Shown here: piece after piece, positions 33,281 through 45,138 of the stretch
How the letters are laid out: every line of letters starts with the position of its first letter
Position numbering within the stretch: the first letter of the stretch is position 1
Assembly (NCBI GenBank): GCA_025201375.1
Contig: JAIWZP010000002.1
Span: 868,001 to 932,000, forward strand
Direction: 5' to 3'
Length of the DNA stretch: 64,000 nucleotides
From: Gongronella butleri
Lineage: Eukaryota; Mucoromycota; Mucoromycetes; Mucorales; Cunninghamellaceae
Notes under the pieces: model-generated
Databases searched by the model: none
The model's input: the letters and a program-made list of their open reading frames with translations, nothing else
What the model was told of the DNA's origin: nothing
Made by a program: the position numbers and the translations under genes

Positions 33281-33668
33281 GAGAAACGCGTAAAGGTATG
33301 ATATTATTTTGGCTCTGATGTTCACTAGCGAAGGCTATCATATCATAATTTCGAGATTTCTCAAGATTGAGAGATCCGATTTGGGTAAAACTAGGCTTGG
33401 GATCATTGGAGTCTTGACTCTTGAGTCGAGTACCCACCGGTCTAAATTTGGAGCCATATGATCAGGCTCATCGGGAGAAACGCGTAAAATACTGTATTAT
33501 TATTTTTGGTCTGGGCTTTCACTATGAAATCATAGCAAACACGAATCTCGAGATTTCTCAAAAGTGAGTGATCCGATTCGCGAAAAAATTACGTAACACC
33601 GTTGTTGGAGAATTGGGTTTATCATACGTATCATCAACTGGTCCAAATTTACAGTAGGACCAGATGAG
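33281..33668. repeat. Two tandem diverged units of 194-bp period
   Basis: gagaaacgcgtaaa starts at 33281 and again at 33475. Both units continue with tattattttggtct-like text, then ctcgagatttctcaa-like and gagtgatccgatt-like blocks, and a ggtctaaatttgg/ggtccaaatttac block near their ends. A worn third relative (gatccgatg...aaaaaattgacgttgttggaattt) lies around 34880-34935. Confidence 0.65.
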
Positions 33669-33819
33669 TATCATGTCATAAGTTTCTGAAGAAGCGCCAG
33701 TTTCATGGGCGTAAAATCGGAGTACGTACAGTATTACAGTATGATATTCCACGAGAAACAGGCAAATGAAATGTGGTACTGTAACATATAATAATACTAT
33801 TCACCCTAAACTACTATTG

Positions 33820-34590
33820 GCCAGTGCTCTATCTAGACGGACCCGCGCGCGGACCCGCCAGGTTTTTTTTGGACTCGAAAAATGTCAAAAACATTCTATT
33901 TTTACTATTTTTCATTCATCTGTCCATCTGCATGGTCGACCCCGCTCAAAATTTCTCGCATCGAATTCAGCGCAAAATTAAAAACCAAATAAAAGCGTGT
34001 TTTTCAGACTTTGCCGGCCTGCTGTGCCTCCAGAAAAAGATTTACAGCCTACTTGCCCGCCAATGAAACTTGCGTCGTGGCGTAAACTATAGTTCCATGT
34101 TCAATACAGACCCGCCCGATTTTTTTTGGACTCGAAAATGTAAAAAATATGATCCAGCACCAACCACTGCCTGCGGTGAGTAGCGGAGGGCATTGGAGCC
34201 GAAGGCTCGCCCGGATCAAGCTACAGTAGTTCAGCGCAAAAATTTGCAACAAAAATACTTACTGTAAAACCCCAACAAAGCGCTACGACCACTTTTGAAA
34301 AATTCAGGGGTCACTCAGGGGTCACACATTTCAATCTCAGAAATGCCAAATTTGGTGTTTTTCGAACTCCGAGTGATCAATGCATCCCAAACAGGCAACT
34401 CCGACAATTTCCCATTGGCACACAAAACGACAGGTCGCCCCAACTTGATGAGAAAAATGTCCAAAGAGTGACGCATGAACGGCGATCGACTAGGAAAATT
34501 GCCCTACTTTGGACAAGTTTTTTTTTTTGCAAAAAATTAAGGTTTGACACTTCCAAATTAATGCGTTGGATTGCATGGAATTTTTATTTT
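33820..34590. repeat. Dispersed repeat family R2, copy 1 (rearranged)
   Basis: Matches 54690-55260 and 63660-63950. The signature gccggcctgctgtgcctccagaaa occurs at about 34012, and a gacccgcc(a/c)gattttttttggactcgaaaa-like block occurs twice (about 33840-33880 and 34105-34140), so this copy has a partial internal duplication. The right part (34230-34590) aligns closely with 54945-55260, including aaattcaggggtcactcagg, cgaactccgagtgatcaatg and aattaaggtttgacacttcc. Confidence 0.8.
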
Positions 34591-36827
34591 TTTTTTTATT
34601 TTTTTTACTTTTTTATGATACTGTATTTTGCACATTTGTTGTGTCGTGAAGACGTGAACTCGTGATGAGCGCCCGCCGACGCGTGGTGGTGAGTCTGAAT
34701 CAGTAGTCTGGCCAAACGCGGTATATCATACCGTACTGTATATTGTAAGCGCTTGTGGTTTGAGGACATCGCTCGAGTTCTCGGCGCGAGTTAGCCTTCT
34801 TCTCGCGGTCGATATGATACTGTACGTTGATTTGGACCTGACTTCAAGCAAAATGCAATTTTTTTCAGGACTGAATGATCCGATGTAGTCTAATCCGATG
34901 ATCTCTGAAAAAATTGACGTTGTTGGAATTTTGTGTTCAGCATCCTGCGACTGTCAGGGGCCATGCTTGCAATGAAAGGGTACCAGGGCACGGTGGCTCG
35001 CTGGTTGTTGTTCGATCTTCGATGGAGGGGCAGGTTTGTTACATTATTCGAATACGTAATGTATAGGAAAAGCCATTTGAAAGAATTTTAATGACAAGAG
35101 AGAAGAGGAAAAAAACAAGACAAAGGTCGAGGGTCGGGGAAAACAAATGATGGTGGGCAGGCAGACAGGCAGGCAAGAAGGTAGAGGTTGGATGAGACAT
35201 GAGAGAGAGAGAGAGAGAGAGAGATGTCAGATGATGTCCCAGGTGAAGAGAAAAGGCGAGACTTGGGCGATAATGGGCTGTACAGTATTTATGCCTTTTC
35301 CTCTTCACCTTGGCCATTGGGTGCAAAAAAGGGGTACAGTATCTGGCAGATGAGAACGGGGTGCCAACTGCCAAGCGCGTGGAGAAACGAGGGTAACAAA
35401 AATGGACGTGAAGAATTGACAAGAAGAATGGATGCGCCTTGACAAAGATGGGTGTGGCGTAGCCGAAAAGGGACGTGTTGACAAAACAGCGTGTAAATAA
35501 AACGCCCAGTGCCAATTGTATGTGGAATCTAGTAACCGAGGGAGGAAAGTTGGCAATCAAAAGGGGCTGGCTTTTGGGAATTGGTGCTGCTTGTGCCTGG
35601 ATTCTTGCTTTGCTTTTTTTTTTCAAAGTGCGGCCATCGGCGCACGCGCCTCAGCCCTCAGGCCTTTGCGGGCTGACACGTGCGTGCGATTTGACGCTTT
35701 GCCCGTGCGCCTAGGTCGGGGCCGTGACACATCCTCTATCTTACAGTACTATCATACTGTAGTGCAATGTGCAAATATAGGATCGGATGAATATAATATA
35801 AAGATTTGGATGGCGCGTCCAGCAGCAAAAGGGGGGTAAGCAAGGTCTTTTCCATTTTGGCAGTGCAGGCGACAATGACACTACAAATCAGCACGCGAAT
35901 CATCTCAAATGAATCTGTGATCGAAGATGGTGAAAACGCTTGTGTTTTAAAGAGTTCGCGCTGAAATTTGAGCGATTTGGTGTGCAATGACTCTGAAAAC
36001 TCACCTTTTTTCGATTTTGATTTGGCAGATACTGTAAATGCTGGCTCAACTCAACCTGCCTGTCCATATTTGTAGCTCGGCATTTCACATTTAGAACGCA
36101 TTTCGGGTTGCGTCTGGAGGTCTGGTGTGTGTTTGTCCGTTAAAAACTTGATTTTTCGCTAAAAGTGACAATCTGACCCATTTGTCACGATGAAGTTGTC
36201 CACACGTTCCAAACTTTTAGCATCGTCAACCTAGGATCCTGAAAGGAGGCACAACTACGTATGATGATTACTGTATTTGATTTTTAACTTCCCGAGTAAT
36301 GCAAGCCTGGGCTCAGACACTAATATAGTGAACCGTAAAATCAAGGTTGTTGCATCTTGCATTCTTGCTTGTACAGTACTAGCTGGTTTTGTCAGATCTA
36401 CAATGCTCTCCTTGCATCCATTGAGCCGTAGATAGGGAGTGTGTATGAGTTTCTGCATGAGTTGAGGGGCGCGGACGCCGCGCTGACGGAGAATGAGCTG
36501 TCGCCTGATGTTTTTTGGCGCAAACTTTGGATCACAGGCTGCATTGTTTGGCCGACTGACACCTTTTCAGCATGATTCAGGGCGGGGTGACACATACCAT
36601 TTCAAAGCCGCGTTCTCCCTTTTTTAGGCACCACTTGATCTAATGATTGCTGCAAGCTGCAAATGCAATTAAAAAAAAAAGAGAGAGCACATGGCCTCTC
36701 TCATTCCCTCATCGTCTTTATTATGGACAAGTTAAAGTGAATATGATAATAATACGGAAGTACAAAGAATATCAAGTGAATAAAAGCAAATAAAAAAAAT
36801 AGGAGCTAAGGAGCCTGTTTTTTTCGC
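34591..36827. other. Gene-poor spacer with TACTGTA/TACAGTA words
   Basis: About 2.2 kb without a supported gene. It contains a GA dinucleotide run (about 35201-35223) and numerous TACTGTA or TACAGTA words (for example about 34735, 34822, 35281, 35338, 35742-35760, 36028, 36268, 36372). A 195-codon minus-strand frame at 35039-35626 is compositional and not called. Confidence 0.45.
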
Positions 36828-37398
36828 CTATTGGGTGGAGATGATGGAATTGCGCTTGCTGCTTGTGTTTGTGGACGTGGAGAAGGCGCGCTTCAACTTG
36901 TTGGTTACGCTCTTGCGGCGCTCATTGAACTTTGAATCGCGGCGTAGGCGGCGGAAGGGGCCCTGGGATGTGGTAGATGTGGGTGTGGGCGGCTGGTTGG
37001 TGGATGACGACACAGACAGCGACGAGTCGTTCCTGGTGGGCTCATCGTCGTGCTGGTGGTGGTGCTCTGTCTTGATTGGTGCCGGCACGGCGGCAGAGCC
37101 TTCTTTGGATTTGACGTGGCCCTCGTCTTCATCTTCCTCCTCCACGAGCAGCACAACCTCCTCCTCCTTTATCTTGGTCACCGACGTCGTGTGCACTTCG
37201 TGATCCTCAATGATCTCTTGGTATTCAGGCGCGCCATCTTGCTCGTCCTCCTCAGGCTCCTCATAGATCGGCTCCTCATTTTGAATCACATATGACTCGG
37301 GCTCTGCTTGCAGAAAAAAAAAAGAATCAGGGGGGAAAATCAGCTCATTGAGATCGGCTTGCATGCGCGCGTGCACCCTCTCTTCACGACAATTCCAT

Positions 37399-37438
<40 letters not shown>

Positions 37439-37540
37439 TTGAACAATAGCCTGGTAAGTGGCGGTCGTCGTCAGCGCGACGGGCGTGGTGGGGCGGAGCC
37501 AGAGAGGCTCAAGCTGCAAAATGCCTTGGACACGCAACAT
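36828..37540 (-). CDS. Small unknown protein with acidic middle and basic tail
   Basis: Two exons (37438-37540, 36828-37303) give 192 aa. The first exon encodes MLRVQGILQLEPLWLRPTTP; the middle is strongly acidic (repeated E/D with YEEPEEDEQ), then Ser/Thr/Pro-rich. The tail is basic with phosphosite-like RRDS and KRAFSTS stretches (RRKSVTNKLKRAFSTS). The intron contains about 34 T on the plus strand, i.e. poly(A) right after the donor GT. I do not recognise a family. The basic C-terminus recalls the protein at 41711-42520, but I cannot align them convincingly. Confidence 0.6.
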
Positions 37541-39092
37541 GGTATATTAGCGTTCAGGGGGGAAAGCGAGGGAGTGGGAATAGGATTTGGGATACAAAAG
37601 GGGGTGTGTAGCAAGGGGAGCAAGGCAAGATGGTGGTTATGCCAGCAACAAACAAAGAAAGAGAAAGAGAAAGAAAAGAAAGAAAATTCAGAGAAAGAAT
37701 AAAAAAAGCAGATAAGCAAAGGTCAGGTGAACTTTTGAGCGTGTGTGTATAGTGCGTGTGTGTGTGTGTTCCGTCCACAAGTGTCAATCACTCCTCTTTT
37801 GGCTCCAATTCAACTCCGGCCCATCTTTTACAACAAAAGACGCAAAAAACCAGGCAACCGTGCTCGTCGGCATCTGTGATGATAGTAAGAGACCTTGGAT
37901 TTTAATTCAAACAGGGCCGTGTTGGCCTGATCCCTGAAAAAAATCACATCTATTGTGCTGTTTCCGTGTCAAGCGCCCCTTATCGTGCCTCCTTTTGTAT
38001 GCGTGCGCGCTGCTTGCTACCGCCATTTCTGGCCATGGATTGATGTCATGGAATTTCAGAGAGCATGGACCTGCCCTTTCGTTTGTCCTGGCCAAAAACA
38101 ATTAAAGTTCTCTCTCCATGTTGTCGCACACGCATCACCACACACGAATTGGAGGTGTAATGTGGTGCCGTCGCACAAGGCGCCACCAGAAAAAAAAAAA
38201 AAAAAAAAAAAAACGCGCCGCTGGCGAAATTCGGCCTCCCCTTTGGAGCTCCTTGTCATTGAAAAGCATCCAAGAAAAAAAGAAAAGGATGATCCTGCGC
38301 GCTGGCGATGGCATTGTCATGCGGTGTGTTTCTTTGTTTGGCACCTCCCTGTCCTCTCTCATAAACAAAATCAAATCGAGGCTAGCAGCTGCATAAGCAT
38401 GGACGAGCGGGATTTTTTTTTTTTGAGTTTTTTCTGGTGACCCCATGAATCTGTTTGCCGATGATATCATGCAAAAAAAGTATAAAAAAAAAGAAAAAAA
38501 TCAATATATGAGCTCGTTCGCGCTTCTTTCCATGATCACCGACAAGCTACATGGAGCCAATGGCTCTTGGGATGACATGAAGCATGAGAGAGCCTTTGGG
38601 AGCGCCCAAAAAAGGAGGGCCGACAATCGTCAATTGGAAAAGTCGCGTGAGCGCGTCCTTTTTGCATTCCCCCCATCTTTGCCCATGCAGGCCACATATC
38701 AACAAAGCCAGCTGATCGTCACTCTCTCTCTCTCCTACTCTTTCTCTGTCACTCCGTTCACACCAATGGCTGATGTAGGCCGGGTCATCGGGCTCTTGTT
38801 GGCATTTCAATCACCAATTGGGTGCTTCAACTTTTTTTTTTTTTGGCGTTTGCCAGGGGCGGAGGCGGAAACACAAAACAAGCCATGTTCTTTTTCAACC
38901 TTCAGGTACCAACTCAGCCAGCCAGATGGCTGGATATGGACAGCGCGTCCAACAGAAGATCCAGGTCCTGCAACGTTACACGCGCCGGTGCCAAAGGAAC
39001 AAAAAATAGGGGCGGATCTGATTTTTATTTGCATTGCACGCAAGCAAGATGCAGCGTGGCATGAAAAAAGGGGGCAATTGGCGAATAAGCTC
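37541..39092. other. Intergenic, no gene seen
   Basis: About 1.55 kb with TG repeats near 37740-37770 and A runs (38190-38212). A 253-codon plus-strand frame at 38445-39206 overlaps the end of the V-ATPase gene and lacks protein-like features. Confidence 0.45.
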
Positions 39093-41188
39093 CTAGGAGA
39101 TGATGGCGAAATACTTTTGTGTGGCCGTCAATGCTTGGTATCGCACCTGTTGGTCCTGATGGGTCATCAATTCCATGATGCGCTGCTTGGCTCCGACCTT
39201 TTCTAATTGACTATCCAGGGAACAGGGGATCAACATGGCGGCAAATTGGTGTAAAATGGCGACCGGGGACGGGATGCTTTTTTTTTTTTTTTTTTTTTTT
39301 ACCTTTTTCCATCTTTGGACATATGCTTGACGTACTGGCCAAGATCGTGGCACGCAATGGCGAGAATCTTGGGCTGCTGCGACACCGACAGCAAGCGCGT
39401 CAATTGCCTGGACAAGAGAGATAAGATAAAAACACGCTTTTTCGCGTTTTTGCCCATTTTTACCTCAAGAGTCGGTCGTCGTGCTCATTGAGTTTTGTGG
39501 CATACTGGCGCCAAAAGCTCTCAGACTGGTGCGGGGGCGACCATTCGAGCTTTCCGGTCTCCACCTCGGACGCATACACCTCAAACGTCGTCAAAGATTG
39601 GAAATTCTCTTGCAATTGTTCCTGGATGTACTCAATGTCTTCGACAAGCTCGTGATCTTGCCACTTGCGCGTGCTCAGGTGCTGCACAAAGGGAAGCAGG
39701 CCGGCCACCAGCATTGCCGCGAGATTTTGCTTGGGTGCGCGCTCCACGAGATTCTATGTTTCAAAAAAATTAACCCTCTCTCTCACTCTCACTCTCTCCT
39801 TTTTTTTTTTTTTTTTTTTTTTGCCCCGCAGTCAATGGCGGCTCAATTTACGCGGAAGATGGCCATGGTCATGCGGATAATCTTTTCCTTGACCGCGGAC
39901 TTTGCAATCTCCATGAGTGTCGGGATCACGTCATATTTTGCATTGATCTGCTCGGCGATTGTCGTGTTGAACGTCAGCAGCCACACGGCAAACAGAACCT
40001 CGTACACTTTTTGCGGATCGGGCCCGCCTTTTTTGAGAATGCCGACCAGGCTAAAAACAGAAAAAAAAAACGCGTCAATGGACGTGGAACGCGCTGCAAT
40101 TGCGCGAGTTTCTTACGTGTCGGGTGCGTGCACGGTGGTCCAAAAGACGAGACGATAATCTGGCATGTGGAACAAACAATTCAACATTTGAATATGAATG
40201 TCGACCACGTGCGCATGCTCATGTTGCAGCTGGAACGTCATCCAGCGGAACAGCTCCGTGATATCCTGGTCGTGGCGGTCTGTTGAGCTGTTTGTATCAT
40301 ATCATAAGAAAAAAAAAAGATGAGCGTGTGATGCGGCAATTGGTCGTTGGCACCGCATACCAGATGAGCAGCGTGAGAATCTTGCTGGCTTGCAGACCAA
40401 TAAAGTCGTCATTGATGGACAGCGCCCTGTGTAAGCATAAAAATGATGAAAAAAGTGAGTTTGCCGGCCATTGAGCTCGTCCCGGTGATATTGGACGGAT
40501 GACTTGCTTGTGAAAGGGTTTGAATGGATAGTCAGCACGCTGTGTGCTTGCCAGGTGGAACAAGGTGACGCGTTCGTCCTCATTGCCTACAGAAAAAAAA
40601 AGAAAAATAAGTTGTGGCGCGTGTCGCGCCCTTTTTTGACGCGTCCGACGCGTGTCTTACTGTTGAGCATGTCTTGGATGAGCACCAACACTTGTTTGAC
40701 GGCGTCGACACGTGCCAATTTGTCCATTAGGTCGAGGTACAGGCCGGCATAATGCACACCGTGCTAATTCCCAATTGGTGTCAGGCCTGAAGGCTCAGTT
40801 GCTTCTTTTATTCTTCTTACCTCTTGCATGACCACATCAATGTCCTCGTGCGACGCATTCTCGATGTGCTGAATCATGGCCAATTCGTCGTACGTGAGCA
40901 AGCCACTGCGCTGATAATCCTGCACAGTGAAAAAAAAATGTAAAATTGCATCAGTGGGGGTAATGCCAAGCACCATCGTGCTTTTTATTTGCTTTTCCAG
41001 CCATTGCTTCGTACCTGCCAAGGCACGCGCACCTGCTTAAGCGTGTGGACGGCCTCGTCAAGGTAAGTGTGCTGTATCACCGAGTGGTGTGTTGTTGGCA
41101 AACTCGGAGGAGTCGACGGCGCGTGAAACGACGGTGACGCGGGCCGTGGACTTGTTGTCGCTGTGGACGTCTCTTCGCCGGCAAGCAT
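39093..41188 (-). CDS. VMA13: V-type proton ATPase subunit H
   Basis: Ten exons (41015-41188, 40821-40919, 40661-40763, 40508-40586, 40361-40426, 40117-40287, 39852-40050, 39464-39753, 39303-39407, 39093-39210) give 467 aa, close to the family's about 480. Conserved parts include VPWQDYQRSGLLTYDELAMI, the armadillo-like middle (YEVLFAVWLLTFN, IIRMTMAIFRNLVE), SESFWRQYATKLNEHDDRLL, ACHDLGQYVKH and the C-terminus MTHQDQQVRYQALTATQKY. Subunit H regulates coupling between V1 and Vo on vacuolar and other acidic membranes. The N-terminal about 40 residues are a Ser/Thr/Pro-rich extension. The intron after exon 4 starts with gcaagt (a GC donor). Confidence 0.95.
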
Positions 41189-41710
41189 GGTATGTAGCTC
41201 AAAAGAAAACGAAAGAGAGTGGAGGATAAAACGAGGAAACAAGCAAAAAAAGGGGGAAATAGAAGGTATCGATACAAGGAAGCAACAGAGCAAAAAGAAG
41301 AAGGCGAGAAAAAAAAAGGAGGCAAGCAAATCGTTTCAGGTCGATGATTTTACGCCGCGCCCAGCGCATTTTGTCGAGATCCGGCCATTGTTGCACTGTC
41401 GGCCGGCCAATGGCCCTTTTCCAGTGAGCCTAAAACAAGTCTAGTCTCTTTCCATCTCTCTTTTTCTCCCCTTGCTCACGTATCCTCCATCGTTTCATCG
41501 TCCTTTGCTGATAAGCTCTGGAGGATTGTACAAAAAAAAAAAAAAACAAAAAAAAAAACCTGCGCGAGCGCGATCTTATTGGATTATTACGATTGTAGTG
41601 TGTACTTTCATTGTTTCATTAGGCGAGACGCGCATCGAACGCGTCTAAAAATCATTAAAAAGTGGGAGCTTTGGGGACAATGAGCCAAAACGAGAGAAAA
41701 GGGGGCAAAA
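41189..41710. other. Intergenic
   Basis: Upstream region of the V-ATPase H gene, purine-rich on the plus strand at its left, with A runs near 41530-41560. No gene seen. Confidence 0.45.
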
Positions 41711-42520
41711 TCACGCGGCGACGGGCATGGCGCTGTGCTGCTGATGAGCATCCTCCTGTTGTAAGTCGTCCAGTGGCTGCAAAGGCGACGCGACGTCGTC
41801 GTCGTCGATGACTGGTGACATGGGCAAGGGGGTTGACACGGACGTTGTCATGGTGGGCTCGGCTTCTTTTGAAATATCCATCTCCTTCTTGAGCGACATT
41901 CTTGACAGAAATTTGCGCAGCCCCAAGGTGGGTGCGGCCGCCGCGCTTGATTGGTCTGTGAAGAGAGAGAAAAAAAAAAATAGGCGAAATGAGCGCGTTG
42001 ATGTCCATACGCAATTGCCCCGGCGTGGGAGCACGTCCCTTCCCTCCCCCCCCCAATTCGCATTTTCTTTGCATTTGTACCTTGCTGTTGCTTCTTTGTG
42101 AACAGGCGGGGCATGGAGAATGATGACATCTTTGTGTCATTCACGTCGGGAGAATGGTTTTCTTTGTTTTCGGCTTCAGGGGCCTTGGTCGACTTGTCTT
42201 GACGGAATGACGGGCTCTACCATGCGAAAGCGAGGCCATCAACAGACGTGTCGTGTGCTTCGCTTATTTTGTTTTGCCTTGCTTGGCGCATCGTGTCACG
42301 TTTTTTTTTTTTTCCTTTTTCTTTCATTTTTTACCTTGAGCTTGTTCAAAAAGGGTGACACTTTTTTGACTTGCAGGCGCAATTGGTGCAACGAGCGGCG
42401 CGGCAGCTTCATTTCATCCTTCATCTCGTCGTTCATGCCACTGTTCAATTCTTCCATGGATGGCTGTAGCATGACGCCGATGGTGGGTGTCGTGGGCTCA
42501 TCAATGGGTTGACTAGACAT
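41711..42520 (-). CDS. Small unknown protein with basic helical segments
   Basis: Three exons (42335-42520, 42081-42216, 41711-41955) give 188 aa, all junctions GT-AG in phase. It starts MSSQPIDEPTTPTIGVMLQP; a basic segment follows (LHQLRLQVKKVSPFLNKLK), then a Lys/Glu region, a second basic segment (LGLRKFLSRMSLKKEMD) and an acidic, Gln/His-rich tail. No domain is recognised. The alternation of basic amphipathic helices with disordered Ser/Pro-rich linkers suggests a regulatory or scaffold protein, but that is inference. Confidence 0.6.
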
Positions 42521-43805
42521 ATCAGTGTACGCGTTGCTCGTGCAAAAGGCAAAAAGGGGGAGAAACAGAAACAAAGAGGAATGAGAAAAAAAAAAGGTCC
42601 AAGCGCGAGCAATGCTCATTTTTATCAATCATCGGCTCGAAAGCGCGCTCTTTCCCCCTTTTTCGCGTTCCCTCAGGTCCCTCCGTCTTTTTTTATTTTT
42701 ATTTTATTTTTGGGCTCATTGGAGATACGCTGGCACGCGTCCGATGGCCAGTCGGTCTCAAAACGGCTGTGTTGTGAGTAAAAATGGAATGGTCGTGAAG
42801 CAAGCGAGTCAAGGAGGAGGATGAGCGCGCAATTATTGAGTGTGGGGCAATCAGGGCCCTGTTGCAATCCAGGGGGTCACGCGCATCCATACCAACAAGT
42901 CGCAATCACACGCTCTCCCCATGAATTAGTCGTTTTTTTTTTTCTCGCGTGGTGCCAAAAAAAGAGCGATGCAGCCCATCATGCTTTTTGTTTCGTCCAT
43001 CGGCTTCTCTGTCCACCGCCGCTCGTTTTTCCTTTTTTTCCCTCATTGTGTCGCGCGCACACACACACTTACAAAGAGCCATGTGATGTGACACACCACA
43101 CTTTTTGTGTTTGTGTCTTGTTTGTTTTGCCTGGACAATGGGTGGTCAGACCCCAAAGGAGCAATTGAGCCGTGGGTTCGTCTTGCTAGCACGTGGCTTC
43201 TTCATTTCAAACACTCATGTGCGCATGATGCACCCCCCTTTCGGTCCCCGTCTCGCTTTTTTTATTTTTTTCCTTCTTGTCAACCTCGTGGCCCCATCCA
43301 TTGACAAAAAGAGTAGCGAAACAAACAAAAGGTCCCAATTCTGTGCCACGGAAGACAAATTGTGGAGAGAAAGTTTAAATGTGTGTTTTTTTGTGCAAGG
43401 GCCAGGTAGCACGCTTTTTGAAACGAAACGATGATATTTTTATTTGTATGTATTGGACGACGAGAGTCCAAAAAAAAAACTTATGATGATGAGAGTGGGG
43501 GAGGGGATGGAGGCAGGGGGGAGGGCGGGAATCGCCCACGCGAGAAAAAAAGAAGTACGCGCGCGGATGTGCGCAAGACAGGGCACAAACAAAAAAAAAA
43601 GAGAGGAGGTGGGGAGAGGAAGGGGGGAAGAGATCAAAAATATCAATACAAATAGACATGCAAATGAACAAAAATGATGTGTGTATAATGGGAGATGGGA
43701 TGCATGATGGCTAAAAAAGAACAAAAAAAAGGATGGAAAACGAGTGGATTCGGGGAAAGCGAGCGACGGCGTAGAGACAAATGCGTGTTTGCTATAGGTT
43801 CCTCT
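42521..43805. other. Intergenic, no gene seen
   Basis: About 1.3 kb. Frames on both strands here are short and compositional; one plus-strand frame near 43105-43434 has no conserved features. The right third is the 3' flank of the phosphodiesterase gene. Confidence 0.45.
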
Positions 43806-45079
43806 TCATTGCAAAAGACACGATGAAGAGGATGCCGTCGAATTGGAGGCTGTGGAAGAGGCGGAAGACGTGGAAAGAGGCGGTGTAGATGCTGGGGAGA
43901 TATGCTGAGGTTTTTTGCAGGGCGATGCGTCCTGGTGGTAATGATGGCTGGTATTGTTGGCGGCCTGGGCGGCGGCTTGGGCGGTGGCCGTGGAAAGCAA
44001 GCCATTGCTGCTAAGCGAGGGCGGTGTGGATGATTCAAGACAATAAGATAGACGTCGTTTTGTGCCTGCGGTTGTGTTTGGCACCGCAATGGGTGATTCT
44101 GACGCATTGGGAATGCCGGCGGGCGCAATGGTGGCGTTCAATTCGTGTGCATTGTTGTTTGCCTTGTTTTTCTTCTTTTCTTCCCATGTGTCGAGATTTT
44201 GCTGCATCTGTTGCACGGTGAAGCGCAATTCAGGGAGGAGATCGACGACGGCGGTGAAAAGATCCATGGCGACAAAGCGGATGAAGCCGATTTGGAAATC
44301 TTCGAGGACGATCTTTTCTCGGTCGTTTGTCGGTTGGACGGGCATGCCCAGTTCCTTTTCCAAGTCGCCCTGTGACGCGAATTCCTCGACAAGAAGCTGG
44401 GCCCACTGCTTGCCACGCGCAAATGGCCTTGTGACATTGCTAATGTCGGCGCATTTGATGAGCGCCGTGCAGACAAGCATCGGATCGTCCCTCAGATCGC
44501 TCACCAAGACGCGCTTTTTCGTGGTCTTGTCGTTTGCATCGTCCGATGACGCCACTTGAGCGCGGAATTTCGCAACATAATCATTGTTGAGGGCCATGTC
44601 TGTGGCAAGGATGCTACTGATGATCGTATGCCGGAATTGCTGATAATCCTGGGCCGACCACCATTGGTCCAGGCGGTGCTTCTTGATCAGCTGGAAGAGC
44701 GTCATCGAATGCAGGCTCTCGAGCACGGAGCGATCATTGTACATGACGGCCAGAGGCGTGCGCGAATTGATCAAAAACAGGTTGTTCACCCCTGGATGGC
44801 CGGCATCGTGGCCAATGGCCGACAGCAGGATCGAGAACACTTGCTTGGCCGACAGCAAGGGCCGTGTGCGTGCCGCACGCCGCGACTTGGTCGTGGTCCA
44901 GGGAAAACAGCCCAATTGCGTCAAAAAGTAAAACATGCACTGCAACACATCCACTGCGTGCGCAAAGTTGTGATACGGATTGTCGTCATGATAGGCACTG
45001 GCTAGATCTATAATAAAATCGTACCATTGATCTAAACAAGACGTGTGAGCCGGGCCGAAAAAAAAAACAGGGATGCTTC

Positions 45080-45138
<59 letters not shown>

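Noticed and set aside
35039..35626. Minus-strand ORF of 195 codons
   Set aside because: Composition follows a GA-repeat and T-rich spacer (runs of S/L, F, H); no domain, and no exon partners.
38445..39206. Plus-strand ORF of 253 codons
   Set aside because: Overlaps the last exon of the V-ATPase H gene antisense, and consists of K/S/F-rich text from homopolymers.
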